DNA from: Prorocentrum cordatum
Lineage: Eukaryota; Sar; Dinophyceae; Prorocentrales; Prorocentraceae
DNA: 34,545 nucleotides
Direction of reading: 5' to 3'
Assembly (NCBI GenBank): GCA_963575745.1
Contig: CAUYUJ010004562.1
Coordinates: 2,501 to 37,045 of the forward strand
This document shows, in pieces, positions 8,743-19,562 of this stretch; within the stretch, counting starts at the first letter, position 1; each line of letters opens with the position of its first letter. Under the pieces are notes generated by a model. The model had not been told where the DNA came from, made no database searches, and worked only from the letters and a program-made list of their open reading frames with translations. The translations under genes and the position numbers were made by a program.

Positions 8743-10410
8743 GTTGTCAACTCCACTGCGCACGCAACCGTCCCACCCACCCACCCGCAACTTGGGTGGC
8801 AAAGCCCATGCGACGGCGATTCGGATGAGCGCTCGGCGTTGGCTGGTGCATTTTTGCGGCCGCGCTAGCCCACGCATGCGCGCGCGCGAACCGGCCAACT
8901 TGTGCGGCGAGACCGACGCGGCCGCGGCGGCGCTGACCGCTGGGCACTGCCCAAAGGGCACTTCAGTGCGAGTGGATGACGCGGGCGGACGCACTATCCT
9001 TGCGACGCCAACAATGGTAGACACGATGATGAGACATGATGAGAATAACGAAGATGGTGGCGACGGTGGCGATGACGCTGGCAAGGCCAATGAAGGCGCC
9101 GATGTTGATCACTCCCGCCGATAACGATGACGATGTCCTCGCGTCGAGGATGAAGGTTTTGAAAAGAGTTCGACGTGCGCGCGCTGCCAACGCGCGCGAA
9201 TGGCCCGCGCGGCATCATTTTGCACGGATTGCTCCCCCCCCCCGCCCCCAGCACGCGCGCATGGGCGTTCGGATGAATTCGACATGCGGCGCGAGGGGCC
9301 CGTCTGGCAGAAATTGATGACGAAGTTGAAAACCGATGGTTCTCTGAAAAACTCCTTGTGCGAATCAGCGACTTGGGCGGGACCGGTATCAGGGCAACGT
9401 CGACAATGGTGGACACGATGATGATGGTAGCGATGCCTGTGACGACGATGACAAGGACGGCGCAGAACCAATGACGGCGCCGATGTTGATCACGCTGGCG
9501 ACGATGACGGCGTCCTCTCGTCGGCGCTGGGGTTTTGGAGGGAGTTCGACGTGCGCGGGCGGCCGACGCGCGAGATTGGACCGCGTGGTATGTTTGACAC
9601 GGGTCGCGCCCCCTTTCCTCAGAACGTACGCAAGTGCGCCCGAACGATTTTTGGCATGCGCACGCGAGAGGTCCGAAAAATAGCATGTTATGAATATGTT
9701 GTAAAACCGATGGTTCCGCATGAATTCGCAAGAGCGCGAGCGCAGGCTATTACTGAAACGGAGGTTACAAAACCACATGTTTACATACATATATATATAT
9801 GGTTTCAGGACATTCGTTCTTGAGATCCCTACGATGCCTAAGGCGTTTCGACAGATTCGGGCATGCGCGCGCGACGACGCGCGCGCGTGCACTTCGCCCC
9901 AGATTGTGCAAAGGCTTTTTGCGACAGCACGCGCGCAATGAGGTTCGAACGATTTCGACACGCGCGCGCGAAGGGCCCGTTTGGTAGTATGTCATGAACA
10001 TGCTGAAAGACAAAAAGCTTTTGGTTTCCTAGAAGTCTGCAAGAACGCGACCGCCATTTCTAAACAAAAAACCTTGATGCGAAACCATGTAATTTTGTAT
10101 GTTTTCGGAGAACTCGTCTTTGAGATCCTTGCGAAAACCAGGAGCTGGTCAACTATTTCGCCACGCGCGCGCGACCACGCGCGCGTGCACATCGTCCTGC
10201 TTTTTACAACTAAAGGGTTCTTGGAATCCTATGACGATGAACAAACAAATGTGCGCGCAGCATTCTTGTGCAGAGGATGAGGGGGGGTGGCGATACCGGC
10301 CTGGCCGGGACAATATGAGCTCCTGTCTAGGATGGACGATGTGACAAAATCAAATGCATCTTTCACTAGAAAAAGAAGTGCGGTTAAATCCGGAGGATAG
10401 ATCCTCACTC
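8743..10410. repeat. Higher-order repeat, copy 1
   Basis: Sequence from 8743 matches 10462 onward, and 9358-10410 matches 10677-11720, about 1.32 kb apart. Inside are a ~210-bp GATGATG-rich module (8966-9180 and again 9358-9560) and ~295-bp submodules, each with GGCCCGTTTGGTAG, an ATTCGCAAGAGCGCG-like core, TTGAGATCC and a CG-rich near palindrome (about 9868 and 10160). The copy ends with GCAGAGGATGAGGG and CGATACCGGCC. No stable gene is seen. Confidence 0.85.
9464..9823 (+). pseudogene. Open frame within the repeat, shared in part with copy 2
   Basis: A plus-strand frame runs from the GAT-rich module through PQNVRKCARTIFGMRTREVR and IACYEYVVKPMVPHEFARAR to a TGA at 9821-9823. It has no early ATG in the conserved part; the first usable one is internal. 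In copy 2 the equivalent frame keeps PQNVRKGALTIFDMRTRKVR and stops at TAG near 11011. The 8966-9180 module stops earlier. Shared frames may only reflect recent duplication. The protein is not recognised. The last residues come from a TA-type microsatellite, so this is at best a relic. Confidence 0.2.
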
Positions 10411-10461
10411 TTTTTTCGTACTAATAAAAGGAATCAAACCTGCCGAATTTGAAGATAACAA

Positions 10462-11720
10462 TTGCACTGCTCGCACAACCATCCCACCAACCCACCCGCA
10501 ACTTCGTTTGTACAACCCATGCGGCGGCGATTGCGATGTCTGATCGGCGCTGGCTGGTTCATCGGCGCGGCCGCGCTAGCCCGCGCATGCGCGCGCACGC
10601 AGCGGCCAACTAGTTTGGCGCGACGGACGCGACCGCGGTGGCGTTGGCCGTTGTGCACCTCCCAGCGGGCACTTATGTGCGAGTCGGCGACTTGGACGGG
10701 CGCGGTATCATGGCAACAACGACAATCATACACACGATGATGATGGTAGCGATGTTGGTGACGATGGTGGCACTGACAGCGGCAAGGCCAGTGGCGGCGC
10801 CGATGCTGGTCACGCCGACGACGATGACGGCGTCCTCGCGTCGAAGATGAAGGCTTTGGAGGGAGTTCGACATGCGCGCGCGGCCGACGCGCGAATGGCG
10901 GCCCGCATGGTATGTTTGACACGGATCGTGCCCTCCCCTCAAAACGTACGCAAGGGCGCCCTAACGATTTTCGACATGCGCACGCGAAAGGTCCGTAAAG
11001 TAGCATGTTATGAATAGGTTGCAAACCTAGGGTTTTCTCAAAAATTCGCAAGAGCGCGGGCGCAGCAAGAGCGCGGGCGCAGGCTCTTGTTGAAACGGAT
11101 GTTGCAACAACATTCGTTTCTAATATGGTCTCAGGACACTCGTTTTTGAGATCCCTACGAGACCTAAGGTTTTTGACACATGTCTGCATGCGCGCGCGAC
11201 GACGCGCGTGTGCACTTCGTCCCATATGTTGCGAAGGACTCTTGCGACAGCACGCGCGCAGTGGGGGGTCGAACGACAACATGTGCACTCGAGAGGCCCG
11301 TTTGGTAGCATGTTAAGAAGTGTTGAAAAGCCGACGGCTTTCTGAAGAATTCGCACGAGCGCGGGCGCAAGCTTTTGGTTGTGTTGAAAACTTGTGTTGC
11401 GAAGCCATGTGTGTTCATTTGTTTCCGGGGCGCTCGATTCTGAAATCCTTACGTAATCACAGGTTGTTGAAGGAATTCGGCACGTACGCGCGCGTGCACT
11501 TGGTCTCGCTTTTGTAACATTCTCTTGAAAATGGCTGATGTTTGGTAAACGAATGTGCGCGCATAGTTTCTTCTGCAGAGGATGAGGGGGTGTCGATACC
11601 GGCCGACTTGAAGTTATGAGTTCATATTTCGGATGGACGGTGGGGCAGAATCATATGCAAATTGCAATACGAAAAGGGTATTGTTAAGTCCGGGGGAGAG
11701 AGGTAGATCCGATTACCTTC
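10462..11720. repeat. Higher-order repeat, copy 2
   Basis: Matches copy 1 with many substitutions and small indels: the GCACAACCATCCCACC start, the GATGATG module (10677-10880), two ~295-bp submodules with CG-rich near palindromes at about 11188 and 11485, and the terminal GCAGAGGATGAGGG near 11575. A 21-bp internal duplication (CAAGAGCGCGGGCGCAG) occurs near 11050-11085. A 284-codon minus-strand open frame (10434-11288) is not supported as a gene. Confidence 0.85.
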
Positions 11721-11945
11721 TCAGAAAGGATAATCCGCCGACCCTGTCGGCGTGTGCGAGGGGCTTCTCTGTTCGCGTCGTGCTTTCTTTCCTGCTCGAC
11801 TTTCTCCAGCCGCATCCAGCTTCCACTCACCGTTCTCCCGCTCTCCGTCAGCAGAGTCCTCTTCCTTGCACATGCCGTGCCAAGCAATTGATTCAACGTC
11901 GTCCAGACTTCGAAGGGAAGCCCCTTCCCTTTTCCCTTCCCCGGT
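11721..11945. other. Low-copy spacer, nothing identified
   Basis: Mixed-complexity sequence ending in a pyrimidine-rich tract. Open frames that begin here (11633 and 11752) owe their length to downstream CTC and CAT runs. The stretch CTCTCCGTCAGCAG near 11860 resembles a splice acceptor, but no convincing exon follows. Confidence 0.4.
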
Positions 11946-12064
11946 GCAGAAGGGGGGGGGGCGGACCCGGGGGGGTCCCGCGGGGGTCCCGGGGGGACCC
12001 GGGGGCCCTCCCCCCAGATCCGACTACCCCGGCAGCCTTCGAGAAAGCCCGGAGGGCGTCGCGA

Positions 12065-12665
<601 letters not shown>

Positions 12666-12699
12666 CGGCACAGGCCGTCAGGCCTCTCCAATCTACGTC

Positions 12700-13010
12700 T
12701 TGCAATCTAGGCGGCGACAGGGCGGCGACGAGGCGGCGACGTCGAGCACGGAGCCGCCAGACCGACACCCAGGCTCAGACGACGGGCGGCGATGAAGCGG
12801 CGACGAGGCGGCGACGGCGAGCACGGAGCCGCCAGACCGACACCCAGGCCCAGACGACGGGCGGCGACGGGGCGGCGACGAGGCGGCGACGGCGAGCACA
12901 GAGCCGCCAGACCGACACCCAGGCCCAGACGACGGGCGACGACGAGGCGGCGACGAGGCAGCGACGAGGCGACGACTGCAAGCACGGCGCCGTCAGACCG
13001 ACACCCAGGC
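12700..13010. repeat. 75-bp minisatellite, four copies
   Basis: The anchor GCCGCCAGACCGACACCCAG recurs at 12753, 12828 and 12903 (exact 75-bp steps) and at 12989 (86 bp), separated by GGCGACGAGGC words. As 75 is a multiple of three, frames on both strands give 25-residue repeats, for example CRSGGSVLAVAASSP on the minus strand. Three overlapping minus-strand open frames are therefore repeat artefacts unless expression is shown. A second array is at 13790-13965. Confidence 0.92.
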
Positions 13011-13129
13011 CCATTTCCTTCGAAAGATTTAAGAACCTACAAGTGTAAGCACTGTTCGTGGCCATTTTTCACAAACACAACCACAAGCCATCACCCTCAC
13101 CTTCACCCTCTCCCTATCTCTCCCTCGCT

Positions 13130-13242
13130 CTCTCGTTGTGTTGTCCCTCTCTCTACCCTTCTCTCTCTCTCTCTCTCTCTTGAGATGTCCATAAACATCT
13201 CGATATATATAAACATATATATATATATATATATATATACAT
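13130..13242. repeat. (CT)n and (TA)n microsatellites
   Basis: CT-rich run (13150-13182) followed by a TA run (about 13203-13242). The stretch 13010-13130 has no recognised feature. Confidence 0.9.
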
Positions 13243-13319
13243 ATGTGTAAAACACATATTTATATGTTAGCCAGGGTGGACCCCAAACAGTGTGTCCCCA
13301 CCGATATGTCTAGTACAAT

Positions 13320-13790
13320 ATGTGAGGTGCAATCGATGGTGTGAAAGCTATACGGTGCAACCCATGTGGTGCGGTCGCTGAGAAGCCATCTATATATATA
13401 TATATATATATAGATGGTGCAATACATGTGGTGCAATATGTGTTGTGTCATATCGATTGTAAAATGTATAGTGTGGAATCTCTGTGGTGCACTCTATGTC
13501 GTGCAACTCAGGTGTTGCAAGTTCGGTTGTGCAGTATAGGTTGTGCAACCTGTTCGGAGCAACCTGTGGTGAAATATATGTGGTGCAGTATATGTGGTGC
13601 AAGTCGTGTGGCACATATTAAACTGTGGCATTGATGCTGCGCAATGCATGTGGGGCAAAATATGTGGTGCAACATGTGTGGTACAAGATATGTGGTGCAA
13701 TCAGTGTGGTGCAATCTAGGTTGTGTAGTCTATAATGTGGAATCTGTGTTGTGCAGAGTATGTGGTGCAACCTATGTTGCCACGAAGCTG
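13320..13790. repeat. 14-bp minisatellite, array 2
   Basis: About thirty 14-base units with core GTGCAA, such as GTGGTGCAATATGT and GTGGTGCAACATGT, in near-constant register. It is interrupted by a TA palindrome at 13386-13417. It ends where a second 75-bp-type array begins. Confidence 0.92.
13386..13417. repeat. Perfect palindrome CCATC-(TA)n-GATGG
   Basis: CCATC at 13386-13390 and GATGG at 13413-13417 flank a TA run, so the 32 bases equal their own reverse complement. It breaks the 14-bp register. Confidence 0.9.
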
Positions 13791-13975
13791 CCAAAGCGCC
13801 AACCAGGCCCACACGATGGGCGGCGACGAGGCGGCGACGAGGCGGCGACGAGGCGGCGACGGCGGCGACATAGCAGCCAGACCGACACACACGTCCAGAC
13901 GACGGCGAGGCGACGACGGGGCGGCGACGGCAGCTACATAGCTGCCAGACCGATACACCAGCCCAGCTCCTTAAA
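13790..13975. repeat. 75-bp-type minisatellite, second array
   Basis: Words GCCAGACCGACAC, CAGACGACGG and GGCGACGAGGC repeat as at 12700-13010 but with more divergence. It is followed, as there, by a short AAG-rich unit with GTGCAAGCAC. Confidence 0.85.
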
Positions 13976-14110
13976 AAGAAATAATAATCCCGTAAGTGCA
14001 AGCACAGTTTGAGGAATACATATATATGTATATAGATATACGCATACATATACATATGTGTGAATGTATACCCTCCTCTCTCTATCTATAGTTACGTGTA
14101 CGTATATAAA

Positions 14111-14152
14111 CTAAAAACCATCGTGCGCGCTTCGCGTGCGCTCAAGTTCTAG
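14111..14152. other. Structured element, diverged copy 2
   Basis: CCATCGTGCGCGCTTCGCGTGCGCTCAAGTTCTAG-like sequence matches 2091-2124; the inner stem is partly kept and the outer one is lost on the left. It again follows a TA-rich stretch (14018-14110). Confidence 0.65.
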
Positions 14153-14157
14153 ATAGG

Positions 14158-14425
14158 GTCATGATCATCGTCATCATTGTCATCCTGATCCCCGTCATCT
14201 TCATCGTCATCGTCATGGTCATGGTGACCTTCACCATCACCATGACAACAATCATCAATATCACCATTATCATCAGCATCGTGATCACCATCGCCATCAT
14301 CGTCATCGTATTGTTCAGCATCATCATCCGCATCATCAACATTTTGTTGGTCGTCGTCGGTGTCGTCGTCGGCATAGTCATCGTCACCATCAGCGTCATC
14401 GCCGTCATCATCCCCGGTCCACTGC
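14158..14425. repeat. Degenerate ATC/GTC trinucleotide tract
   Basis: Imperfect ATC, GTC and CATC units. Frames read alternating Ile/Val on one strand and Met/Thr on the other. This is old triplet satellite, not a membrane protein. Confidence 0.85.
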
Positions 14426-14525
14426 AGTCTCCTTCCCCTCCTCCTCTTCCTGGTCTCTCTCTTCCCATCAATGTATACTCATCCTTTTCCTCGTCGGCGT
14501 CTCCCTGAAAGGGATCCCTGTTCCT

Positions 14526-14560
14526 TCACCTCCTCCTCCTCCTCCTCCTCCTCTCGTCCC
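14526..14560. repeat. (CTC)n tract
   Basis: Short CTC run ahead of a larger one. The stretch 14560-14690 is pyrimidine-rich with no recognised feature. Confidence 0.8.
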
Positions 14561-14691
14561 ACCTCTTCGGTGTGTCCCTCCTTGCGTTCCTTCACCTACT
14601 TCACCTCCCTCCTCTCGAGCCCTGTTCACCCTGCGCTCCCAGATAATCAGATAACAAGATAATCTTACAAGAACAATGTCAAAAGTGCTGT

Positions 14692-14762
14692 TCTCCTCCT
14701 CCTCCTCCTCCTCCTCCTCCTCCTCCTCCTCCTCCTCCTCCTCCTCCTCCTCCTCCTCTTCT
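14692..14762. repeat. (TCC)n tract
   Basis: About 70 bases of TCC repeats. On the minus strand they read poly-Glu or poly-Gly. Confidence 0.95.
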
Positions 14763-14819
14763 CTCAACGCACCCAGTACACGGGTGCCTACTGGAACGCG
14801 TGCCGGGAGCCTTTGTGGA

Positions 14820-16230
14820 AGCATTGTGACAGTCTCTGGAGCCTCCTTCCTGTGGAGTCCTTCGGGGCCTTGGTTGGCCCGTCTGAGGGCCCATTTCGGC
14901 CGTTCCGGGTCACTCTTTGCTCGCCGTGGGGAGCTCAGCCCGTCTTGGGGCCCTTCTGGGGCCCTCTCCGACCATGTCGGAATCCTCTGGTGGCCCCCTC
15001 GGGCTTCCTGGGGGCTCTCCTGGGCCGTCGTGTAGCTCTTCTGTGCCGCTTGAAGCTCTCTTCAGCCCACCTTGGAACCCTCTTTGGGGCCGCTTGGGCC
15101 GTCTGGGGCCCATTTTGGTAACCTCTTGGGCCGTCGCGACCGCTGGTAAAACTAAAAAGCGAAGCTCCCAGAAATATACGTTTTCCATTGGAAATGCTTG
15201 ATTTTTACTGTTTGAGGGCCTTCGCAGCGGCCTCTTGGACAGTCGTGGGGGGGTCCTTTTGGGCTTTTTGTGGCCCGTCTGGGAGCCCATTTCGGCTGTC
15301 CCAAGCCCCTCTTGGCATGTCTGAGCGGTCCTGGGGCCCTCATGGAGCCCTCTCCAACCATGTATAGGGATCCTCCGGTGGCTCCCTCGAGCCCCCTGAG
15401 GACTCTCTCGGGCTGTTTTGGAGCTCTCTTGTGCTGCTCGACGCTGTCTTGAGGCTGTCTTGGAGCCCTCTTGGGGGCCTCGTGGACCCTTTGGGGCCGA
15501 CGTGGCCACCGATGGAACATAAGAAGCAAATATCATAGAAATGTACGTTTTTCCCTGGGGAAATGCTAGTTTTTTGCACCCGGGGACCTTCTCAGCGGCC
15601 TCCTGGACCGTCTTCAGGGACTCCTGGTAGGCCTTTTGTTGGACCCTCTGGGAGCACAATTCGGCCGTTCCGGGTCCCTCTTCGCCCGTCATGGGGACCT
15701 GAGCCCGTCTTGGGGCCCTCTGGGGGCCCTCTCCGACCATTGCGGGATCCTCTGGTGGCCCCCTCGGGGTTCCTGGGTACTCTCGTGGGCTGTGTTGGAG
15801 CTCTTGTGCTGCTTTGAGCTCTCTTCAGGCCGTCTGGGGGCCCTCTTGGGGGGCTCTTGGGCCGGCTGGGGCTCATTTGGAGAGCCTCTGGGTCCGTCGC
15901 GGCCGCTGGTTGGACTGAGACGCAAATATCTAGGAAATATACGTTCTTCCATGGAAAATGCTAGATTTTTGCCCTTGGATGGCCTTCTCGGCGGCCTCTT
16001 GGACCGTCTTGATTGCCTTTGTGGCCGTCTAGGAGCAGGTCTTGGGCTGTCTTCGAGCGCTCGTGGCCCGTCCGGAAGCCATCTCAGTGCGCTCTTCAGC
16101 CACCTTCCAGACAACCTGGGGCGCTTTGGGCGCCTCTTGGGCCAGCTTGGGAGCCTCTGGGGGGGGTCCAGGGCCCCTTCTGAACCCTCTTGGAGCCCTC
16201 AACATCCCCGGCCCGCCATGCGAACCAATG
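14820..16230. repeat. GGCC/CTTGG family, block 3: 370-390-bp tandem units
   Basis: Three units share an AT-richer core with AAATATACGTTTT and GAAATGCT words near 15135-15200, 15506-15575 and 15896-15970, about 372 and 390 bases apart. Around the cores, GGCCGTCTTGG, GGCCCTC and CTCTTGG words repeat. Minus-strand open frames (14910-15740 and 15689-16114) include the cores as related peptides (KKLAFPQGKTY, KNQAFPMENVY, KNLAFSMEERI), but all frames are stop-poor. Confidence 0.9.
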
Positions 16231-16262
16231 GTCACAGTTCTGGGCCCTCCCCCGGCCTACTC

Positions 16263-16263
<1 letters not shown>

Positions 16264-16302
<39 letters not shown>
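16264..16302. repeat. (TA)n microsatellite
   Basis: Pure TA run marking the boundary between GGCC block 3 and the gene island. Confidence 0.95.
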
Positions 16303-16305
<3 letters not shown>

Positions 16306-16409
16306 ACACATATACATATACATCCCGATATCTATCTTCACTCCGACGTTCCTGTCTCCCGCTTCTGCACATCGTTCCATTCCTTGCTACCCTCCCTGGA
16401 CCCTTCCAG

Positions 16410-16605
16410 TACGCAAACGGTGCCAAACAAGTTGCCGAGATGATCCAGAAGGCTATCCATCAGCACCCGCCAGGGTGAGAGAAGGCTAGACGACAGTATC
16501 TACGTCAACTCGTTCCCTTGCTGGCTTAGGTGCTGCATCGAATATGAAAGATACTGGCAAGGACACATGAGGGTGGAAGACACGGAGGGACCCAAAGAGA
16601 TCTGA
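16410..16605 (+). CDS. Partial gene, last two exons, with a 55-nt intron
   Basis: A pyrimidine-rich acceptor (CTGGACCCTTCCAG) ends at 16409. The exon from 16410 reads YANGAKQVAEMIQKAIHQHP and ends GG at 16474, followed by a strong donor GTGAGAG. An acceptor (CTTGCTGGCTTAG) ends at 16529. Joining 16474 to 16530 keeps phase and continues GCCIEYERYWQGHMRVEDTE then GPKEI before TGA at 16603-16605. Both parts look like ordinary protein: an amphipathic helix, then a Cys/aromatic-rich tail. The 5' part is missing; upstream is a TA run and repeat. The opposite strand is also open for about 50 codons across the first exon (16338-16500), so the strand call is not certain. No family recognised. It converges on the minus-strand candidates at 16526-17262. 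Confidence 0.4.
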
Positions 16606-16741
16606 ATGCTCTCCACAGGGTGCACTCACTGAAAGTAGGCTGCAGGCGATCTGCTAGCTGGACAGTGTATTGGTGACTGAATGCTGGATTAAATTCGCGT
16701 AGTTCCATCAGAAGCTGACAGCGTATCATATCCAAGCGCAT
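16526..16741 (-). CDS. Short ORF with helix-turn-helix-like sequence
   Basis: A minus-strand ATG at 16741 opens 71 codons: LDMIRCQLLMELREFNPAF, then TVQLADRLQPTFSECTLWRA and FRSLW, ending in a Cys/Pro-rich tail at TAA. The pattern of a Leu/Ala helix, a turn, Ser-x-x-Thr-Leu-x-Arg-Ala and Leu resembles the helix-turn-helix of IS630/Tc1/mariner-type transposases; that is a resemblance only. A stop lies directly before the ATG in frame, so if it belongs to the acidic gene upstream it needs an intron (for instance acceptor CGCTGTCAG near 16722) or a frameshift. It overlaps the plus-strand partial gene's 3' end. Confidence 0.3.
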   Translation of the reverse strand: MRLDMIRCQLLMELREFNPAFSHQYTVQLADRLQPTFSECTLWRAFRSLWVPPCLPPSCVLASIFHIRCST

Positions 16742-17262
16742 TCAAATTTTGCGGTCGTCTTGGCATAGCCCATGAGCTGAAGCAACCCCGCATCTTGAAC
16801 ACGGCCTTAGCAACGGCGGAACCGGTGGCGATGTCGGCTTCGACATCAGATTCGGAGTCGGTACAGTCCTCATACTCATCGGAGTGCTGCTCGTCGAAGT
16901 TCTGCGGGGGCAGAAAAGGAAGAAGTGACCAAGGACAACACGCTCCACCTGAAACTGCAACAAGCTAAACGATAGCCTGGCTCACTCCGGTTAGGTGTCA
17001 ATTGCATATCTTTTTATTTTTCTGATAGAACCGTTATGTTACAATGCCTGTGTACAAAAATCTGGCGGCTTCGGACATGATCACAGCCAAAGAAACGGAA
17101 CAACGTAAGCGCGCGCTTCGATATCAATAGCCATACTGGGTCATCATGTTCTTCGTCACACCCTGAGGTGATCTTGCCGTCAATTTCACGCTCTAACTCC
17201 TCACTCCCGCCCCCATCTCTCACCCATACTTCTTCAGACTCTCTCATGCTCACAACATCCAT
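16689..17262 (-). CDS. Acidic protein gene model, two exons on the minus strand
   Basis: Exon 2 starts at 16901 right after a strong acceptor (CTTTTCTGCCCCCGCAG) and reads NFDEQHSDEYEDCTDSESD, VEADIATGSAVAKAVFKMRG and on to TTRI before TAA at 16691-16689. One in-phase partner is exon 1 from ATG 17262 to 17137, also acidic (REIDGKITSGCDEEHDDP), with donor GTATGG, giving a 235-nt intron and 112 codons. An alternative is a 47-nt intron with donor GTGGAGCG at 16948, joining a short upstream segment (RLSFSLLQFQ). A third option reads straight through without the splice in another frame (16963-16742) and gives a Cys-x-x-Cys peptide. I favour the acidic frame. No family recognised; an acidic N-terminal region before the HTH-like ORF would fit a DNA-binding or transposase gene, as inference. 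Confidence 0.4.
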
Positions 17263-17274
17263 ACTCAGACTCGC

Positions 17275-17495
17275 TCGGGTTCAGACTCACTCACGCTCAG
17301 ACACACGCATACTCTAATCCACTCATACCGAAACTTTCGCATTCAACACTCAGACTCACCAGCAAGCAGACTCACACTCAGACCCCTCACACCCAGAATC
17401 ACTCATGCTCAGACTCAATCGCAATCAGACTCACACACACTGAACCCACCCAGACTCAAACTCGCACACAAACACACACACACACACACCAGCAG
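17275..17495. repeat. CTCAGACTCAC minisatellite ending in (CA)n
   Basis: CAGACTCAC and CTCAGAC words recur every 10-24 bases, ending in a CA run at about 17470-17489. Confidence 0.85.
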
Positions 17496-17539
17496 GGAGG
17501 ACGAAGAGGAAAGGGAGGGAAGAGACAGAACGGGGCGAG

Positions 17540-18350
17540 GAAGGTAACTACCCCGCCTGGCAGGGTCTGGCCGCCCGTTCTCATCGGGGCCCGTCCGCTC
17601 CGCCCGCCTCCTCGGAGACCGTCCGCCCCGTTCTTGCGGTGAGGGTCCGCCCGCCCCGCTCGTCTCAGACCCCACGCGCTGCGCATCGAAAACCGACGCC
17701 GGCCTTCTGCGGTCCGGCGCCACGCCTGGCCCTTCGACACCTCCCGCCCGCACGTCTGAGTCCGCCCGTCTTGGTCCGCCAGCGCGCCCATCTGGGGGCC
17801 CGCCCCCCCGCCCGCCCCTTGCGAGCACGCCCGCCGCTCGCACTTCGGGGCGCGCCCGCCGGCAAGTGGCAGCCCGCCCTTCCCACCTCACAAATAGACC
17901 GCTCGCCACCCCGGCCATCCCGCCTTGGGGCCCGCCCGCCCGCCCTGCCCGTCCCGCCTGCCCTTGACACCGTCCGCCGCTGCCCCCCTCTCGTAATTAA
18001 GGTCCAACCGCGGCTGGCCCGTATTAGAGCCCGCCTGCTCCGCCACAAAAGCCGCCAGTCCGCCCGTCGGGGTCCTCCTGCCCCGCCTGTCTTAGTCCGC
18101 CCGCCAACCCACCCAATAGGATGCGACCGCCCGCTCGTCTTAGGCATCCGCCCTGCCAGCCTTAGAGACACCCCGCCCCGCCCTTCTGGGCAGGCCCGCC
18201 CGAACATCAGGGTCTTCGGGCGCCCGCCAGTATTGAGACATGCCCGATCTGCCCGCCGAATGACCGCCCGTCCACCCGTTAGGGTCCGCCCGCCGAACCG
18301 TTCGGGTCCGCGCGCCCGCCCCGCCCGCCGCCCGCCCGTTACGCTTCGGA
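17540..18350. repeat. Very GC-rich CCGCCCG minisatellite
   Basis: Irregular repeats (~35-45 bp) of GTCCGCCCGCC, CCCGCCCGTC and TTAGGGTCCGCC. Extreme GC content removes stops; the open frames of 167-510 codons that cross it are artefacts rich in Arg/Pro/Ala. Confidence 0.88.
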
Positions 18351-18364
18351 GGAGGAGCAGGAGG

Positions 18365-19205
<841 letters not shown>

Positions 19206-19520
19206 ATCACCATCCTTATCAGGGGGCCACGAAGGACTGCAACGGGGGGGGCCACGAAGGGCAGCGAGGGGGCCACGAAGGGCTGCAACGGGGCCACGAA
19301 GGGCAGCGAGGGGGCCACGAAGGGCTGCAACGGGGCCACGAAGGGCAGCGAGGGGGGCACGAAGGGCTGCAACGGGGCCACGAAGGGCAGCGAGGGGGCC
19401 ACGAAGGGCTGCAACAGGGCCACGAAGGGCAGCGAGGGGGCCACGAAGGGCTGCAACGGGGCCACGAAGGGCAGCGAAGGGGCCACAAAAGGCTGCAACG
19501 GAGCCACGGCAGCGAGATCC
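19206..19520. repeat. 21/42-bp minisatellite; outer part of the left foldback arm
   Basis: Two 21-base units alternate: GGGGCCACGAAGGGCAGCGA(G) and GGGGCCACGAAGGGCTGCAA(C), giving a 42-bp dimer repeated about seven times. On the minus strand this reads a 14-residue repeat (PLQPFVAPSLPFVA). The reverse complement occurs at 22481-22725. Confidence 0.95.
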
Positions 19521-19562
19521 CGTTGCCTAAATCATCTGTGAGGGAGTCCTAAGCGTGAGCGC

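Noticed and set aside
10434-11288. 284-codon minus-strand ORF in the higher-order repeat
   Set aside because: The equivalent frame in the other copy is broken and the peptide is His/Arg-rich from GATGATG units.
13494-13714. Minus-strand ORFs with Cys/His pattern (HHxxCTT) like a zinc-finger array
   Set aside because: The spacing comes from the 14-bp minisatellite read in frame; no conserved hydrophobic positions of zinc fingers.
14161-14508. Ile/Val-rich ORF resembling a membrane protein
   Set aside because: It is a degenerate ATC/GTC tract; hydrophobicity follows from the codon composition of the repeat.
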